Source: an uncultured Prevotella sp.
GTDB taxonomy: Bacteria; Bacteroidota; Bacteroidia; Bacteroidales; Bacteroidaceae
Length of the DNA stretch: 20,354 bases
Direction: 5' to 3'
Assembly (NCBI GenBank): GCA_900554545.1
Contig: USHW01000039.1
Coordinates: forward strand, 1-20,354
Shown: piece by piece, positions 6,226-13,426 of the stretch
Position numbering within the stretch: position 1 is the stretch's first letter
Layout: each line of letters begins with the position of its first letter
Position numbers and translations under genes: made by a program
Notes under the pieces: generated by a model
The model's input: the letters and a program-made list of their open reading frames with translations, nothing else
What the model was told of the DNA's origin: nothing
Databases searched by the model: none

Positions 6226-9200
6226 TTATAGCAGTCCGCCTTTCTCCTTTACATATTCCATGAGCTGCCTGAACACAAGGTTTTTCCCGAGTGTGGCGGC
6301 GTTGCCGGTCATTATCGTTTGGCGGCGTGCGCGCGTCAGTGCGACGTTCAGTTTTCGGTCGATGGTGTGTCCGTCCTCGTCGAAGCAGCTGCCTGCAAGG
6401 AATTCAAGCTGCCATTCGTTCTGCACGGTGAACGAGTAGATTATCACGTCGCGCTGGCTTCCCTGATAGCGTTCCACCGTGTCTATCGACACCGTTTCAA
6501 GTTCGGGCATGCCTAACTGTTCCACTTCGCGGCGTATTACGGCTATCTGGTTGCGGTAAGGAACTATCACTCCGATGCTCCGCGCTGCGTCAAACGCCGT
6601 ACCGAGCATCAGTCTTACGCGCCTCATCACGTCTGCAACGATGGCCGCTTCGGCTGTGTTCACCTTGTCTGACAGCTCCGGGCGGCGGCATTCGGGCGAC
6701 TGTATGAACACCATGCGGCGTGTGCGCAGCAGCGTGTCGAGGCGGTCGGCAAGCCCGATGTCGGCATACGGCAGCGCAGTTTCCTGCTGGTGGGGCAGCG
6801 GTACGGCTTCGAGCCGCTCGCTTTCGTAGAACTCGTGGCAGGGAAAGTATGCCACTTCGGGGTGCATGCGGCCATGACGGCGCAGCACGCCGGTGAACTC
6901 CTTGCGTCCGGCTGACCGCTCGATGCGCAGCAGCCGTTCGAAAAGCGAGTTGCGGCAGTTGTCGAGACAGATGGCGCGCAGTGTTCCGCTGCTTACGGCT
7001 GATGCCCCTTCGTCCTGCCTTACCACGGCAGGCAGCTGTTTGTGGTCGCCCGTAAGCACGAACTTCCTTATCCTGCTTTCCTGCTGTCCGTTGTCGCCCG
7101 TGCGGTGGGCGGAGAGCAGTCCGATGATGTTCGGTTCGAGTATCTGCGACGCTTCGTCGATGATGGCGAGCGTGAAAGCCTTGATGTCGAACACGAACGG
7201 GCGCGACATGATGGTTGATGTAGTGCCTACAATTACGCGCGTAGCCGCTATCTGCGCCCTGACATCGCCCAAACGGGGACAGCGGCGCACCGTTTCGGCC
7301 AGCAGGCGGTGCTTGAATGCCGGGTCGGCACTGTACTCGCTGCCTATTCGGATGTAGTCGGTGCCAGCGCTTTCGAGCATCGCGCACAGCTCGTCAACGG
7401 CGCGGTTGGTGTATGCCATGAGCAGTATCGACGCGCCGTCGGCGGCCAGTTCTTCCTCAACCATGTATCGTATGGCCATTGAAGTCTTGCCCGTTCCGGG
7501 CGGACCGACGAGCAGGAAGTAGTCGTCGGCTTGCTTTACGCGCAGCAGCACGTCGTCATAAGCCTCGTTGTACGCCCTCGTCAGCCGCCGCGAAGCGTCC
7601 CTTTCGGGTGCGCGTTGGCCGAGAAGCAGGGCCTTTCGGGATGCCGGCGCGGTGATGAACTCATGCAGTCCGCGCAGTGCTCCGCCTGAATTTGAGTCGC
7701 TTCCGGCGTGCTCCACGGCGTAAACAGTACCGTCTCCGCCGTCTGAAACCTTAAGTATTTCGGGATTTTTCTGCCCGTTCGCCAGTGCGATTGTCAGTTC
7801 GGCGGTGTGCAGTTCGGCAATGCTGCCCTTGTAAAGCAGGGCGTTCCGCGCGTCGGGTTGCTGTCCGCGGCGGTACGGGTACAGGTAAATCATGTCGCCG
7901 CGGCGGAAGTTTGGCAGGAAGCTTTCGCCCTGGTCGGGCACGGCGAGCGTCAGAATGTCGGGCGTGCCGCCGTCTCCGCCGCATCGTTTCGCCGTTATCG
8001 TCAGTCCCGTATATATGTTTCCGGTCTCCGTCTTCTCGCTTACCGGCATGTTCCAGAGGTCTGCCGAGCAGGCCGAGACGCCCTCCTGAGTGCCTACCTT
8101 GCCCAGAAGCTGCTCGCGGTAGACGAACGTCGCCATTGCGCAGAAGTACTCCTTTTCCAGCGGCGGCATGCCTCTCAGCGGCGCGGTGACGGCCTCTATC
8201 TGCGGCAACAGCCACGTGTGGTAGAACGAGTTGTCCATTCCTGCGGTGTTGACTGTGGCCGGAGAGAGCAGCGGCAGCACCTTCCCGAAGCCCGAACGGG
8301 CTATTGTGAAGTCGGTTGCGACAATCAAATTGCGCAGCTTTATTGCCTCCCGGAACAGCTTTTGGTAAAAAGCTACGGCCACGAGACCGCTTTCGGGCGC
8401 GTATTTGGAATAAAGCAATCGGATGTCGAGGCGGTCGTTGCCGAGCTGGAAGTTGTATCTCAGCACGCCGTAGTAAAGCAGCAGCTGCACGTAATGCGGT
8501 TCAAGCTGCATAGAACCGTGGTTTCCCGGTCGGCCGGAGGCTATGTTATGGTTCTTGCCCGACTTCTGTTCTACGAGCAGCCGGAAGTCGTCTGTCATCA
8601 GGTCGACGCGCCCTTGCAGGCCAAGACGTTCGCAGACGAACGACGGTTCGAGCACGGCGCGGCTCCGGTCGTGGCCGTTGAACATCACTCTGACGGCCTC
8701 CGCTATGTTGGCAGCCTGCCTTTCGGCCTCCGCCTTGAACTCCTTTGCGTCGAAACCGGCGCACGAACAGTATTCCAAAGCCTTGTCGGCGAAGTTTCGC
8801 CGCAGCGTTTCGGCAAGGCTGAACGTGCCGCCTTCATTCACAATGTCGTCGAGAACGGCGCCTGCGAGGTTGCCAAGCAGAATGGCGGAGCTGTTTTGCC
8901 GTGGGCGCATACGCTCGATAGTGTACGTCAGGGGGTGGTGGCCGTAGTCCTTGAAGCAGGCCGCCACCGAGCTGATGTCTATGAGATAGTCAGGCTCAAC
9001 GACAACAAGTCCGGGCTTTACGACGTTCTCCACGCCCTCTGCTGCGCACGTTCCACCCTCCGCCGTGCGGCTCATCTTGCAGTCGAGCAGGTTCAGCTGC
9101 ATGCCCTCGCGCAGCATTTTGCGCAGGTAAGCAAGACTTTCGTCGCTGTAGTCTACGGCCAGCGTCTGTCCGTCAAGCCCCTTTTCGGCTGCTACATATA

Positions 9201-9633
9201 TATATAAGGTGTCCCAGCTCCTCACTATGCAGCGTATGTAACGCACGTCGACGCCCTCCGTCCGGCTGTAAGCCTTGTCCTCTGGGGGCAGCACACGCAG
9301 CAGTGCGGCAGGCACATCGTCGCCCGTTATGGCAGAGACAAGGCGGCAGAGGGCGTGCAGTCCGTACATGAAGTCGGCCCTGTCGATGGCTTCAGAGCCG
9401 TTTGTGCCGCGGCGCAATGCCTGCAACGCAATCCTGTCGGGCACCCGCATGTTGTGCCGTCGGCAAAGGAAGTCAACCTGCGAGAACAGGTTTCCGTATG
9501 CCTGTCCTGTGCCGCGAAGTCCATCGTGGCAGGCAAGCACAAGCATTTCGTGCGCCATCTTGTTGGCCGCCTGCGGCCTTTCGCCGTCAATGACCTGTGC
9601 AAGTTCGAGAATACGGGAGAACAAGTAATTCAT
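6226..9633 (-). CDS. Dna2-like protein: PD-(D/E)XK nuclease-like region plus superfamily 1 helicase
   Basis: The 1135-residue protein has two recognisable halves. The N-terminal half (about 320-440) has a RecB/Cas4-like nuclease signature: E329, then GRVDL with D344, then EQKSG with E355 and K357. The C-terminal half is a superfamily 1 (UPF1/Dna2 clade) helicase: Walker A GPPGTGKT (710-717), AYTNRAVDEL (motif Ia), Walker B IIDEAS (824-829), GDHKQLP (motif III, 862-868), a VPYRNQ segment (1024-1029), VERYQGSQRD (motif V, 1053-1062) and NVALTRARR (motif VI, 1096-1104). All ATPase motifs look intact. The combination predicts ATP-driven unwinding with single-strand cutting in DNA repair or replication. 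A clear four-cysteine iron-sulfur cluster of the Dna2/Cas4 type is not evident, although C289, C291 and C334 are near the nuclease. It follows the esterase gene on the same strand after a 199-bp AT-rich gap. No defence-type neighbours are present, so a housekeeping role is more likely than an anti-phage one. Confidence 0.8.
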   Translation of the reverse strand: MNYLFSRILELAQVIDGERPQAANKMAHEMLVLACHDGLRGTGQAYGNLFSQVDFLCRRHNMRVPDRIALQALRRGTNGSEAIDRADFMYGLHALCRLVSAITGDDVPAALLRVLPPEDKAYSRTEGVDVRYIRCIVRSWDTLYIYVAAEKGLDGQTLAVDYSDESLAYLRKMLREGMQLNLLDCKMSRTAEGGTCAAEGVENVVKPGLVVVEPDYLIDISSVAACFKDYGHHPLTYTIERMRPRQNSSAILLGNLAGAVLDDIVNEGGTFSLAETLRRNFADKALEYCSCAGFDAKEFKAEAERQAANIAEAVRVMFNGHDRSRAVLEPSFVCERLGLQGRVDLMTDDFRLLVEQKSGKNHNIASGRPGNHGSMQLEPHYVQLLLYYGVLRYNFQLGNDRLDIRLLYSKYAPESGLVAVAFYQKLFREAIKLRNLIVATDFTIARSGFGKVLPLLSPATVNTAGMDNSFYHTWLLPQIEAVTAPLRGMPPLEKEYFCAMATFVYREQLLGKVGTQEGVSACSADLWNMPVSEKTETGNIYTGLTITAKRCGGDGGTPDILTLAVPDQGESFLPNFRRGDMIYLYPYRRGQQPDARNALLYKGSIAELHTAELTIALANGQKNPEILKVSDGGDGTVYAVEHAGSDSNSGGALRGLHEFITAPASRKALLLGQRAPERDASRRLTRAYNEAYDDVLLRVKQADDYFLLVGPPGTGKTSMAIRYMVEEELAADGASILLMAYTNRAVDELCAMLESAGTDYIRIGSEYSADPAFKHRLLAETVRRCPRLGDVRAQIAATRVIVGTTSTIMSRPFVFDIKAFTLAIIDEASQILEPNIIGLLSAHRTGDNGQQESRIRKFVLTGDHKQLPAVVRQDEGASAVSSGTLRAICLDNCRNSLFERLLRIERSAGRKEFTGVLRRHGRMHPEVAYFPCHEFYESERLEAVPLPHQQETALPYADIGLADRLDTLLRTRRMVFIQSPECRRPELSDKVNTAEAAIVADVMRRVRLMLGTAFDAARSIGVIVPYRNQIAVIRREVEQLGMPELETVSIDTVERYQGSQRDVIIYSFTVQNEWQLEFLAGSCFDEDGHTIDRKLNVALTRARRQTIMTGNAATLGKNLVFRQLMEYVKEKGGLL

Positions 9634-9644
9634 AATATCATGTT

Positions 9645-9823
9645 TGATGAATAATGAAAAATGAATAATGAAGAATTTGTTTGCAGCTTGTTTGGCAATA
9701 ATTTGTTATGGAACTTTTTATCGATGATTTCTTATTGTCTGTTTTGGATTGTGAATGTAGATACAAATAAATTATTCATTATTCATTTCTGATTATTCAT
9801 TATTCATTTTTCATTATTCATTT
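9645..9823. repeat. AT-rich inverted repeat of ATTATTC-type arms
   Basis: The arm at 9645-9676 and the arm at 9792-9823 are reverse complements at 29 of 32 positions, and both consist of repeated ATTATTCATT-like words. A further direct copy of the word lies at about 9771-9790. The inner ~115 nt is AT-rich and contains no gene. It fills most of the gap between the esterase and helicase genes. Confidence 0.6.
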
Positions 9824-9832
9824 CTTAATTAA

Positions 9833-10840
9833 TCATTGTCCTCCTAACCTCCCGAAGAACTCTATTATCTCCTCCCAAGTCTTGAAAGTGTCGTCGCCGA
9901 AGCGGATGCGCGTGCCGGCGAAGTCGGCCGCGTGGCAGTCGTCTGACGGCTCTATGAGATAGTCGCCGTAAAGAAGGTCGTAGCGGTTGGTGAACACCAT
10001 GTGCCTCCATGCTGGCACGTTTACAACGTCGTTTGCCCAGGTTATTACGTCGGTGATGTACGCCGGGTTGTCGGTAGGTGCCTGCGCTATTATATATAAG
10101 GTGTAATTCTCAAGCAGGAAGTTCACCGCCTTCATCGCGCTCGACTGCTGACGGCCGTGCGCGTCGCGAAGGGTGTCGATGCCGATGTACACTATCGGGC
10201 GTGTGCGGCCTTCCTGCCGGTCGTCAATCCAGCGTACAACGGGAATGACCGAGTGCAGCAGTATGCCGTCGTTCATGCGGTGTTCGCCGTGAAAGGAGAT
10301 GGCGTTGCGGTAATGCGAGGCGAACAAGTCCATCGTGTGGACTACCGGGTCGGCGTCGCCGAAAAGGCCGAACACCCTCTCGTTGGCCTCTTCCGGCGTA
10401 ACGGCGGAGAAGCATTGCGCCGTCATCTCCTTGTATTCCTCGACCAAAGGCTTGGTGACGAAGAACTCCGTCTGGCCGTCCTGCCGGGGATTTAGGAACG
10501 TGTTGCGTCCCAGCATGCCGTGCTTCAGCATCGTGTCGCCCATCTGGAACGCCGGGTTAACCAGTATGCGGTCGTGCCCGTAAAGCATTTCGGTGTACAT
10601 TCCGCCCATCGACGTGCCGATGATAAGGTCGGGTTTCTCCTCGTCGCACAGGCCGCGCAGCAGCTCCATGGCCTCCGCCGGATGCAGCGGAAGGTCGGGA
10701 GCGACGACCGTTGCGCCGGGAAGCATCTCGCGTATCTTCGTCACCGTGCCCGAACTTCCCGACGAGGCGAAGCCGTGGACGTAGAGTATTTTCTTCCCGC
10801 TCATCACGTCGGGAAACTGTATTTTGTGATTAATCTCCAT
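9833..10840 (-). CDS. YqiA/YcfP-type alpha/beta hydrolase fused to a degenerate HAD (NT5C-like) domain
   Basis: The 335-residue protein has two parts. Residues 16-205 match small YqiA/UPF0227-type esterases: ILYVHGFASSGSSG near the start (oxyanion region), nucleophile S77 in IIGTSMGGMY, an acid in FGDADPV (D162 or D164) and H187 in GEHR. Residues 215-330 resemble the C-terminal part of cytosolic 5'(3')-deoxyribonucleotidases (HAD family, NT5C): APTDNPAYI, FTNRYDLLYGDYLIE, ADFAGTRIRFG and TWEEIIEF. However, the HAD nucleophile motif (normally DxDG) reads GIDT at 220-223: the nucleophile Asp is replaced by Gly. The motif II Ser/Thr is also not apparent (IAQAP). The HAD part is therefore probably non-catalytic. 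Cytoplasmic, no signal peptide. A later start at M13 is possible without loss of the fold. A -7 element lies at 10874-10881. It lies upstream of the helicase gene on the same strand. Confidence 0.75.
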   Translation of the reverse strand: MEINHKIQFPDVMSGKKILYVHGFASSGSSGTVTKIREMLPGATVVAPDLPLHPAEAMELLRGLCDEEKPDLIIGTSMGGMYTEMLYGHDRILVNPAFQMGDTMLKHGMLGRNTFLNPRQDGQTEFFVTKPLVEEYKEMTAQCFSAVTPEEANERVFGLFGDADPVVHTMDLFASHYRNAISFHGEHRMNDGILLHSVIPVVRWIDDRQEGRTRPIVYIGIDTLRDAHGRQQSSAMKAVNFLLENYTLYIIAQAPTDNPAYITDVITWANDVVNVPAWRHMVFTNRYDLLYGDYLIEPSDDCHAADFAGTRIRFGDDTFKTWEEIIEFFGRLGGQ

Positions 10841-10873
10841 CGTTGGTTGTTGTTTTATGTGTTAAAAGCATTG

Positions 10874-10881
10874 CAAAATTA
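10874..10881 (-). promoter_or_regulatory. -7 promoter element of the esterase gene
   Basis: The minus strand reads TAATTTTG followed by CA, an exact TAnnTTTG match. GTTAC lies 19 bp upstream (10901-10905) where a TTTG would be expected, so the -33 element is weak. The element is 33 nt from the start codon and 96 nt from the tail of repeat module copy 3. Confidence 0.5.
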
Positions 10882-10977
10882 AGGAAAAAATCCGTCATCC
10901 GTAACATCGGCGGCGATTTTCGGCGATTTGTTTCGCCGTCAGCTGCCGTGCGCTTGCCATCCAGTCATGAACCGTTT

Positions 10978-11099
10978 TGTAATCGATTGAAAACCAATGC
11001 GTTACGGAGAACTTTGCAAGAGGTGGCCTTTTAGAGCCTAAAAGACCACCTTTTGCCGTCTAAAAGACGGCCTTTGGGAAGGTAAAAGACGGCCTTTTG
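10978..11099 (-). repeat. 22-nt periodic hairpin module, copy 3 (inverted)
   Basis: On the minus strand the units are 11099-11078, 11077-11056, 11055-11034 and 11033-11012; then come 12 extra bases, and the tail is at 10999-10978 (starts CATTGG, ends GATTACA). Units 1 and 2 share the core GGCCGTC. Units 3 and 4 pair with each other (GGTGGTC against GGCCACC, one G-U, one mismatch further out). It is the only copy on the minus strand and points toward the minus-strand esterase gene. Confidence 0.8.
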
Positions 11100-11100
11100 G

Positions 11101-11215
11101 ATTGAGGGTTGAGTGTTGCCAATTGATAATTATGATTTGCTTTGTTGGCAGACGATATCGAAGGCCATCATAAACTTCCGTTTCCAATCTTTCATCCTCA
11201 ATCAATCCGTTTGCC
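11101..11215. repeat. Inverted-repeat element with conserved core, decayed copy
   Basis: Degenerate arms (TTGAGGGTTGAG on the left, CATCCTCAATCAA on the right) surround a core TTTGCTTTGTTGGCAGAC (11136-11153) that is identical to 18050-18067. The identity extends left to 11128 (26 nt in all) and, more loosely, right through TCGAAGG and ATCATAA. It abuts unit 1 of repeat module copy 3. Confidence 0.65.
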
Positions 11216-11276
11216 ATTTCCAACCCGTAAACAATGTTAAATAAATGTAATTAATGGGTGCTTGCAGCCCGGCTGC

Positions 11277-11308
11277 TTGGCCGTTTATAATAAAAATGTG
11301 TACCTTTG
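11277..11308 (+). promoter_or_regulatory. Promoter of the rplM-rpsI(-rpsB-tsf) operon
   Basis: TTG (11277-11279) and TACCTTTG (11301-11308) are separated by 21 bp. The transcript should start around 11313, at the 5' edge of the structured leader. Confidence 0.65.
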
Positions 11309-11309
11309 C

Positions 11310-11450
11310 ACGCCGATTATTATCGGGGGAGCACTTAGAACCCCCGGAACGGCGTGTTAATAGCCGCGCTTTTGGCCGAGCGCGACGGTTAGTGAATCGC
11401 CGTTCAACGAGAATTAAAAACGTTTTTTAGTAGTAATTTTTTATTTAGAA
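11310..11450 (+). promoter_or_regulatory. Structured 5' leader of rplM, candidate ribosomal-protein autoregulatory RNA
   Basis: The leader opens with an outer stem ACGCCG (11310-11315) / CGGCGT (11350-11355) enclosing a perfect inner stem CGGGGG (11324-11329) / CCCCCG (11341-11346) with the loop AGCACTTAGAA. A second stem-loop follows (CCGCGC ... GCGCGACGG, about 11363-11388). The strand AACGGCG (11348-11354) can alternatively pair with CGCCGTT (11398-11404), which excludes the outer stem. About 45 nt of AU-rich sequence then leads to the ATG. L13 leaders have been proposed in Bacteroidia; whether this matches that family needs a covariance-model search. Confidence 0.6.
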
Positions 11451-11912
11451 ATGAACACTTTAAGTTACAAGACTATTTCCGCCAACAAGGAAACGGTTAA
11501 TAAGGAGTGGGTCGTTATCGACGCATCAGACCAGATTGTAGGTCGTCTTTGCTCCAAAGTAGCCAAAATCCTGCGTGGAAAGTACAAGCCAAACTTCACT
11601 CCGCACGTAGACTGCGGCGACAACGTAATTCTCATCAACGCAGCCAAGGTTGTGTTCTCCGGCAAGAAGGAGACCGACAAGGTGTACACACGCTATACCG
11701 GTTATCCCGGTGGACAGCGCTTCAACACGCCTGCCGAACTGCGCAAACGCTCCTTTGGCGCTGACCGCATCATCCGCCACGCTGTAAAGGGAATGTTGCC
11801 CAAAGGCCCGCTCGGACGCAGCCTGATGGACAACCTCTACATCTTCGACGGTACGGAGCACAACATGCAGGCACAGAAGCCCAAGGCAATAGATATTAAC
11901 CAGTACAAATAA
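11451..11912 (+). CDS. rplM: Large ribosomal subunit protein uL13
   Basis: A 153-residue protein of normal length for L13, which binds 23S rRNA early in 50S assembly. Recognisable segments are WVVIDASDQIVGRLCSKVAK near residue 22, GDNVILINAAKVVFSGKK (about 59-75), YTRYTGYPGG and the C-terminal region GMLPKGPLGRSLMDNLYIF. It is the first gene of the operon, with 11 bp to rpsI, the usual rplM-rpsI order in bacteria. The start is the ATG directly after an AU-rich leader without a Shine-Dalgarno sequence, normal for this phylum. The structured leader at 11310-11450 suggests feedback regulation. Confidence 0.97.
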   Translation: MNTLSYKTISANKETVNKEWVVIDASDQIVGRLCSKVAKILRGKYKPNFTPHVDCGDNVILINAAKVVFSGKKETDKVYTRYTGYPGGQRFNTPAELRKRSFGADRIIRHAVKGMLPKGPLGRSLMDNLYIFDGTEHNMQAQKPKAIDINQYK

Positions 11913-11923
11913 TTCACGCGACA

Positions 11924-12310
11924 ATGGAACAAATTAATGCAATAGGCCGTCGCAAGAGTGCTGTGGCACGTGTTTACCTGACTGAAGGCACCGGCAAAAT
12001 CACTATAAACAAAAGAGACATTACAGAATATTTCCCCTCAGGCATACTTCAGTATGTCGTTAAGCAGCCCCTCCAGTTGCTCGATGTTGTAGAGAAATAT
12101 GACATCAAGGCCAATCTTGACGGCGGCGGCTTCACAGGCCAGAGCCAGGCTCTGCGTCTCGCGATAGCACGCGCTCTTGTCAAAATCAACGCTGAGGACA
12201 AGAAGAACTTGAAAGACCACGGCTTCCTCACACGCGACGCCCGCGTCGTAGAGCGCAAGAAGCCGGGACGCCCCAAGGCACGCAAGCGCTTCCAGTTCAG
12301 CAAGCGTTAA
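11924..12310 (+). CDS. rpsI: Small ribosomal subunit protein uS9
   Basis: A 128-residue protein, the usual length. It carries the family's GRRKSAVARVYL near the N-terminus, GGGFTGQSQALRLAIARAL in the middle, and the basic C-terminal tail PGRPKARKRFQFSKR whose last Lys/Arg residues contact tRNA in the ribosomal P site. It follows rplM by 11 bp and is surely co-transcribed with it. It is followed by a 203-nt spacer rich in hairpins before rpsB. Confidence 0.97.
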   Translation: MEQINAIGRRKSAVARVYLTEGTGKITINKRDITEYFPSGILQYVVKQPLQLLDVVEKYDIKANLDGGGFTGQSQALRLAIARALVKINAEDKKNLKDHGFLTRDARVVERKKPGRPKARKRFQFSKR

Positions 12311-12513
12311 TGTTTGGCTCGCCGCTTCCCTCCGTGGAAGCGCAAGCCTCGCGTTTAGCATCCAAACCCCTAAGACCCGCCGACCGGGCGATAATCGGGA
12401 GCGCAGTGCGGCATGACGGCCGCGGCGCGGCAGCCTGAAAGGCAGTTACCTATGGGTTGGTTCTAACAAAACTAAAAAGGAAAGTAAACAACAACAATTA
12501 AAAAACAAAGACA
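12311..12513 (+). promoter_or_regulatory. Structured spacer between rpsI and rpsB, candidate leader or processing region
   Basis: The spacer contains a perfect hairpin CGCTTCC (12323-12329) / GGAAGCG (12336-12342), enclosed by GTTTGG (12312-12317) pairing with CCAAAC (12362-12367). A very GC-rich stretch follows (about 12370-12440) with further self-complementary words and a small hairpin GCCTGAAAGGC (12433-12443). The last 50 nt are AU-rich and unstructured up to the rpsB ATG. I see no T tract and no convincing TAnnTTTG promoter, so read-through from rpsI with regulation or processing here is more likely than a new transcription start. Confidence 0.45.
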
Positions 12514-13383
12514 ATGTCAAGAACAAATTTTGATATGCTGCTCAAGGCCGGATGCCACTTCGGCCACCTCAAGCGCAAATGGAATCCGGCAATGGCTCCC
12601 TACATCTTCATGGAGCGCAACGGCATTCACATCATAGACCTCAACAAGACGGTAGCCAAGATTGACGAAGCTGCCGACGCGTTGAAGCAAATAGCAAAGT
12701 CTGGAAAGAAGATTTTGTTCGTAGCTACTAAAAAACAAGCAAAGGAAATCGTTGCAGAAAAGGCTGCTTCGGTTAACATGCCGTACGTTATCGAGCGTTG
12801 GCCGGGCGGTATGCTCACCAACTTCCCTACCATCCGCAAGGCTGTGAAGAAGATGGCTACCATCGACAAGCTGATGAACGACGGTACATACTCTAACCTC
12901 TCAAAGCGCGAAATACTGCAGATTACACGCCAGCGCGCCAAGCTGGAGAAGAACCTCGGTTCTATCGCAGACCTCACACGCCTGCCTTCTGCACTCTTTG
13001 TCATTGACATCATGAAGGAAGCCATCGCGGTGAAAGAGGCCAAGAGGCTGGGAATACCCGTCTTCGCAATGGTTGACACAAACTCAAATCCCCGCGACAT
13101 AGACTTCGTCATCCCTGCAAACGATGATGCAAAGGACAGCATCGAGGTGGTTCTCGACGCTTGCTGTGCAGCCATCGCGGAAGGACTTGAGGAGCGTAAG
13201 ATAGAGAAGGCCGACGAGAAGGCTGCCAAAGAGCAGGCCGAGGCCGCTGCAATGGAGGACAGACCCAAGCGTGCACGCAAGGCCCGCAAGGACGCTCCGG
13301 CTGCCCAGGATGAAGCTCCCAAGGCTGAAGACGAGGCTCCCGTTGCAGAGGAAGCTGCTGAAGAGGCTCCTGCCGAGGCATGA
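12514..13383 (+). CDS. rpsB: Small ribosomal subunit protein uS2 with acidic C-terminal extension
   Basis: The 289-residue protein is longer than the ~240 residues of E. coli S2. The conserved body covers residues 1-235: LLKAGCHFGHLKRKWNPAM near the N-terminus, GIHIIDLNKTV, FVATKKQAKEIV, ERWPGGMLTNFPTIRKAVKK, and the IPVFAMVDTNSNPRDIDFVIPANDDA segment near 180-205. After it comes a ~50-residue tail rich in Ala, Glu, Asp and Pro with a short basic patch (RPKRARKARK), low in complexity and probably disordered. S2 binds the 30S subunit together with S1. tsf follows after 43 bp, the nearly universal rpsB-tsf pair. Confidence 0.96.
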   Translation: MSRTNFDMLLKAGCHFGHLKRKWNPAMAPYIFMERNGIHIIDLNKTVAKIDEAADALKQIAKSGKKILFVATKKQAKEIVAEKAASVNMPYVIERWPGGMLTNFPTIRKAVKKMATIDKLMNDGTYSNLSKREILQITRQRAKLEKNLGSIADLTRLPSALFVIDIMKEAIAVKEAKRLGIPVFAMVDTNSNPRDIDFVIPANDDAKDSIEVVLDACCAAIAEGLEERKIEKADEKAAKEQAEAAAMEDRPKRARKARKDAPAAQDEAPKAEDEAPVAEEAAEEAPAEA

Positions 13384-13426
13384 TTTCATTTTTGAATAAC
13401 ATTTAATAAAATCAGGAAATACGATT

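Noticed and set aside
7807..9207. A 466-codon open frame on the plus strand, antisense to the helicase gene
   Set aside because: It lies wholly inside the helicase gene, whose motifs are unmistakable. It has no recognisable domain or start signal and is explained by high-GC codon bias.
9645..9823. Replication origin or DnaA-box cluster in the AT-rich gap
   Set aside because: No DnaA-box-like TTATCCACA motifs were seen and the AT-richness is explained by the repeated ATTATTC words.
10500..10804. Active deoxyribonucleotidase as a second function of the esterase-HAD protein
   Set aside because: The nucleophile Asp is replaced by Gly in the GIDT motif, so phosphatase activity is unlikely; only the esterase triad looks intact. 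(The HAD region itself maps to about 9850-10200.)
11038..11223. A 61-codon minus-strand open frame
   Set aside because: It runs through the 22-nt repeat module and the inverted-repeat element and has no coding character.
12627..13322. A 231-codon minus-strand frame opposite rpsB
   Set aside because: rpsB is certain on the other strand; the antisense frame has no family features.
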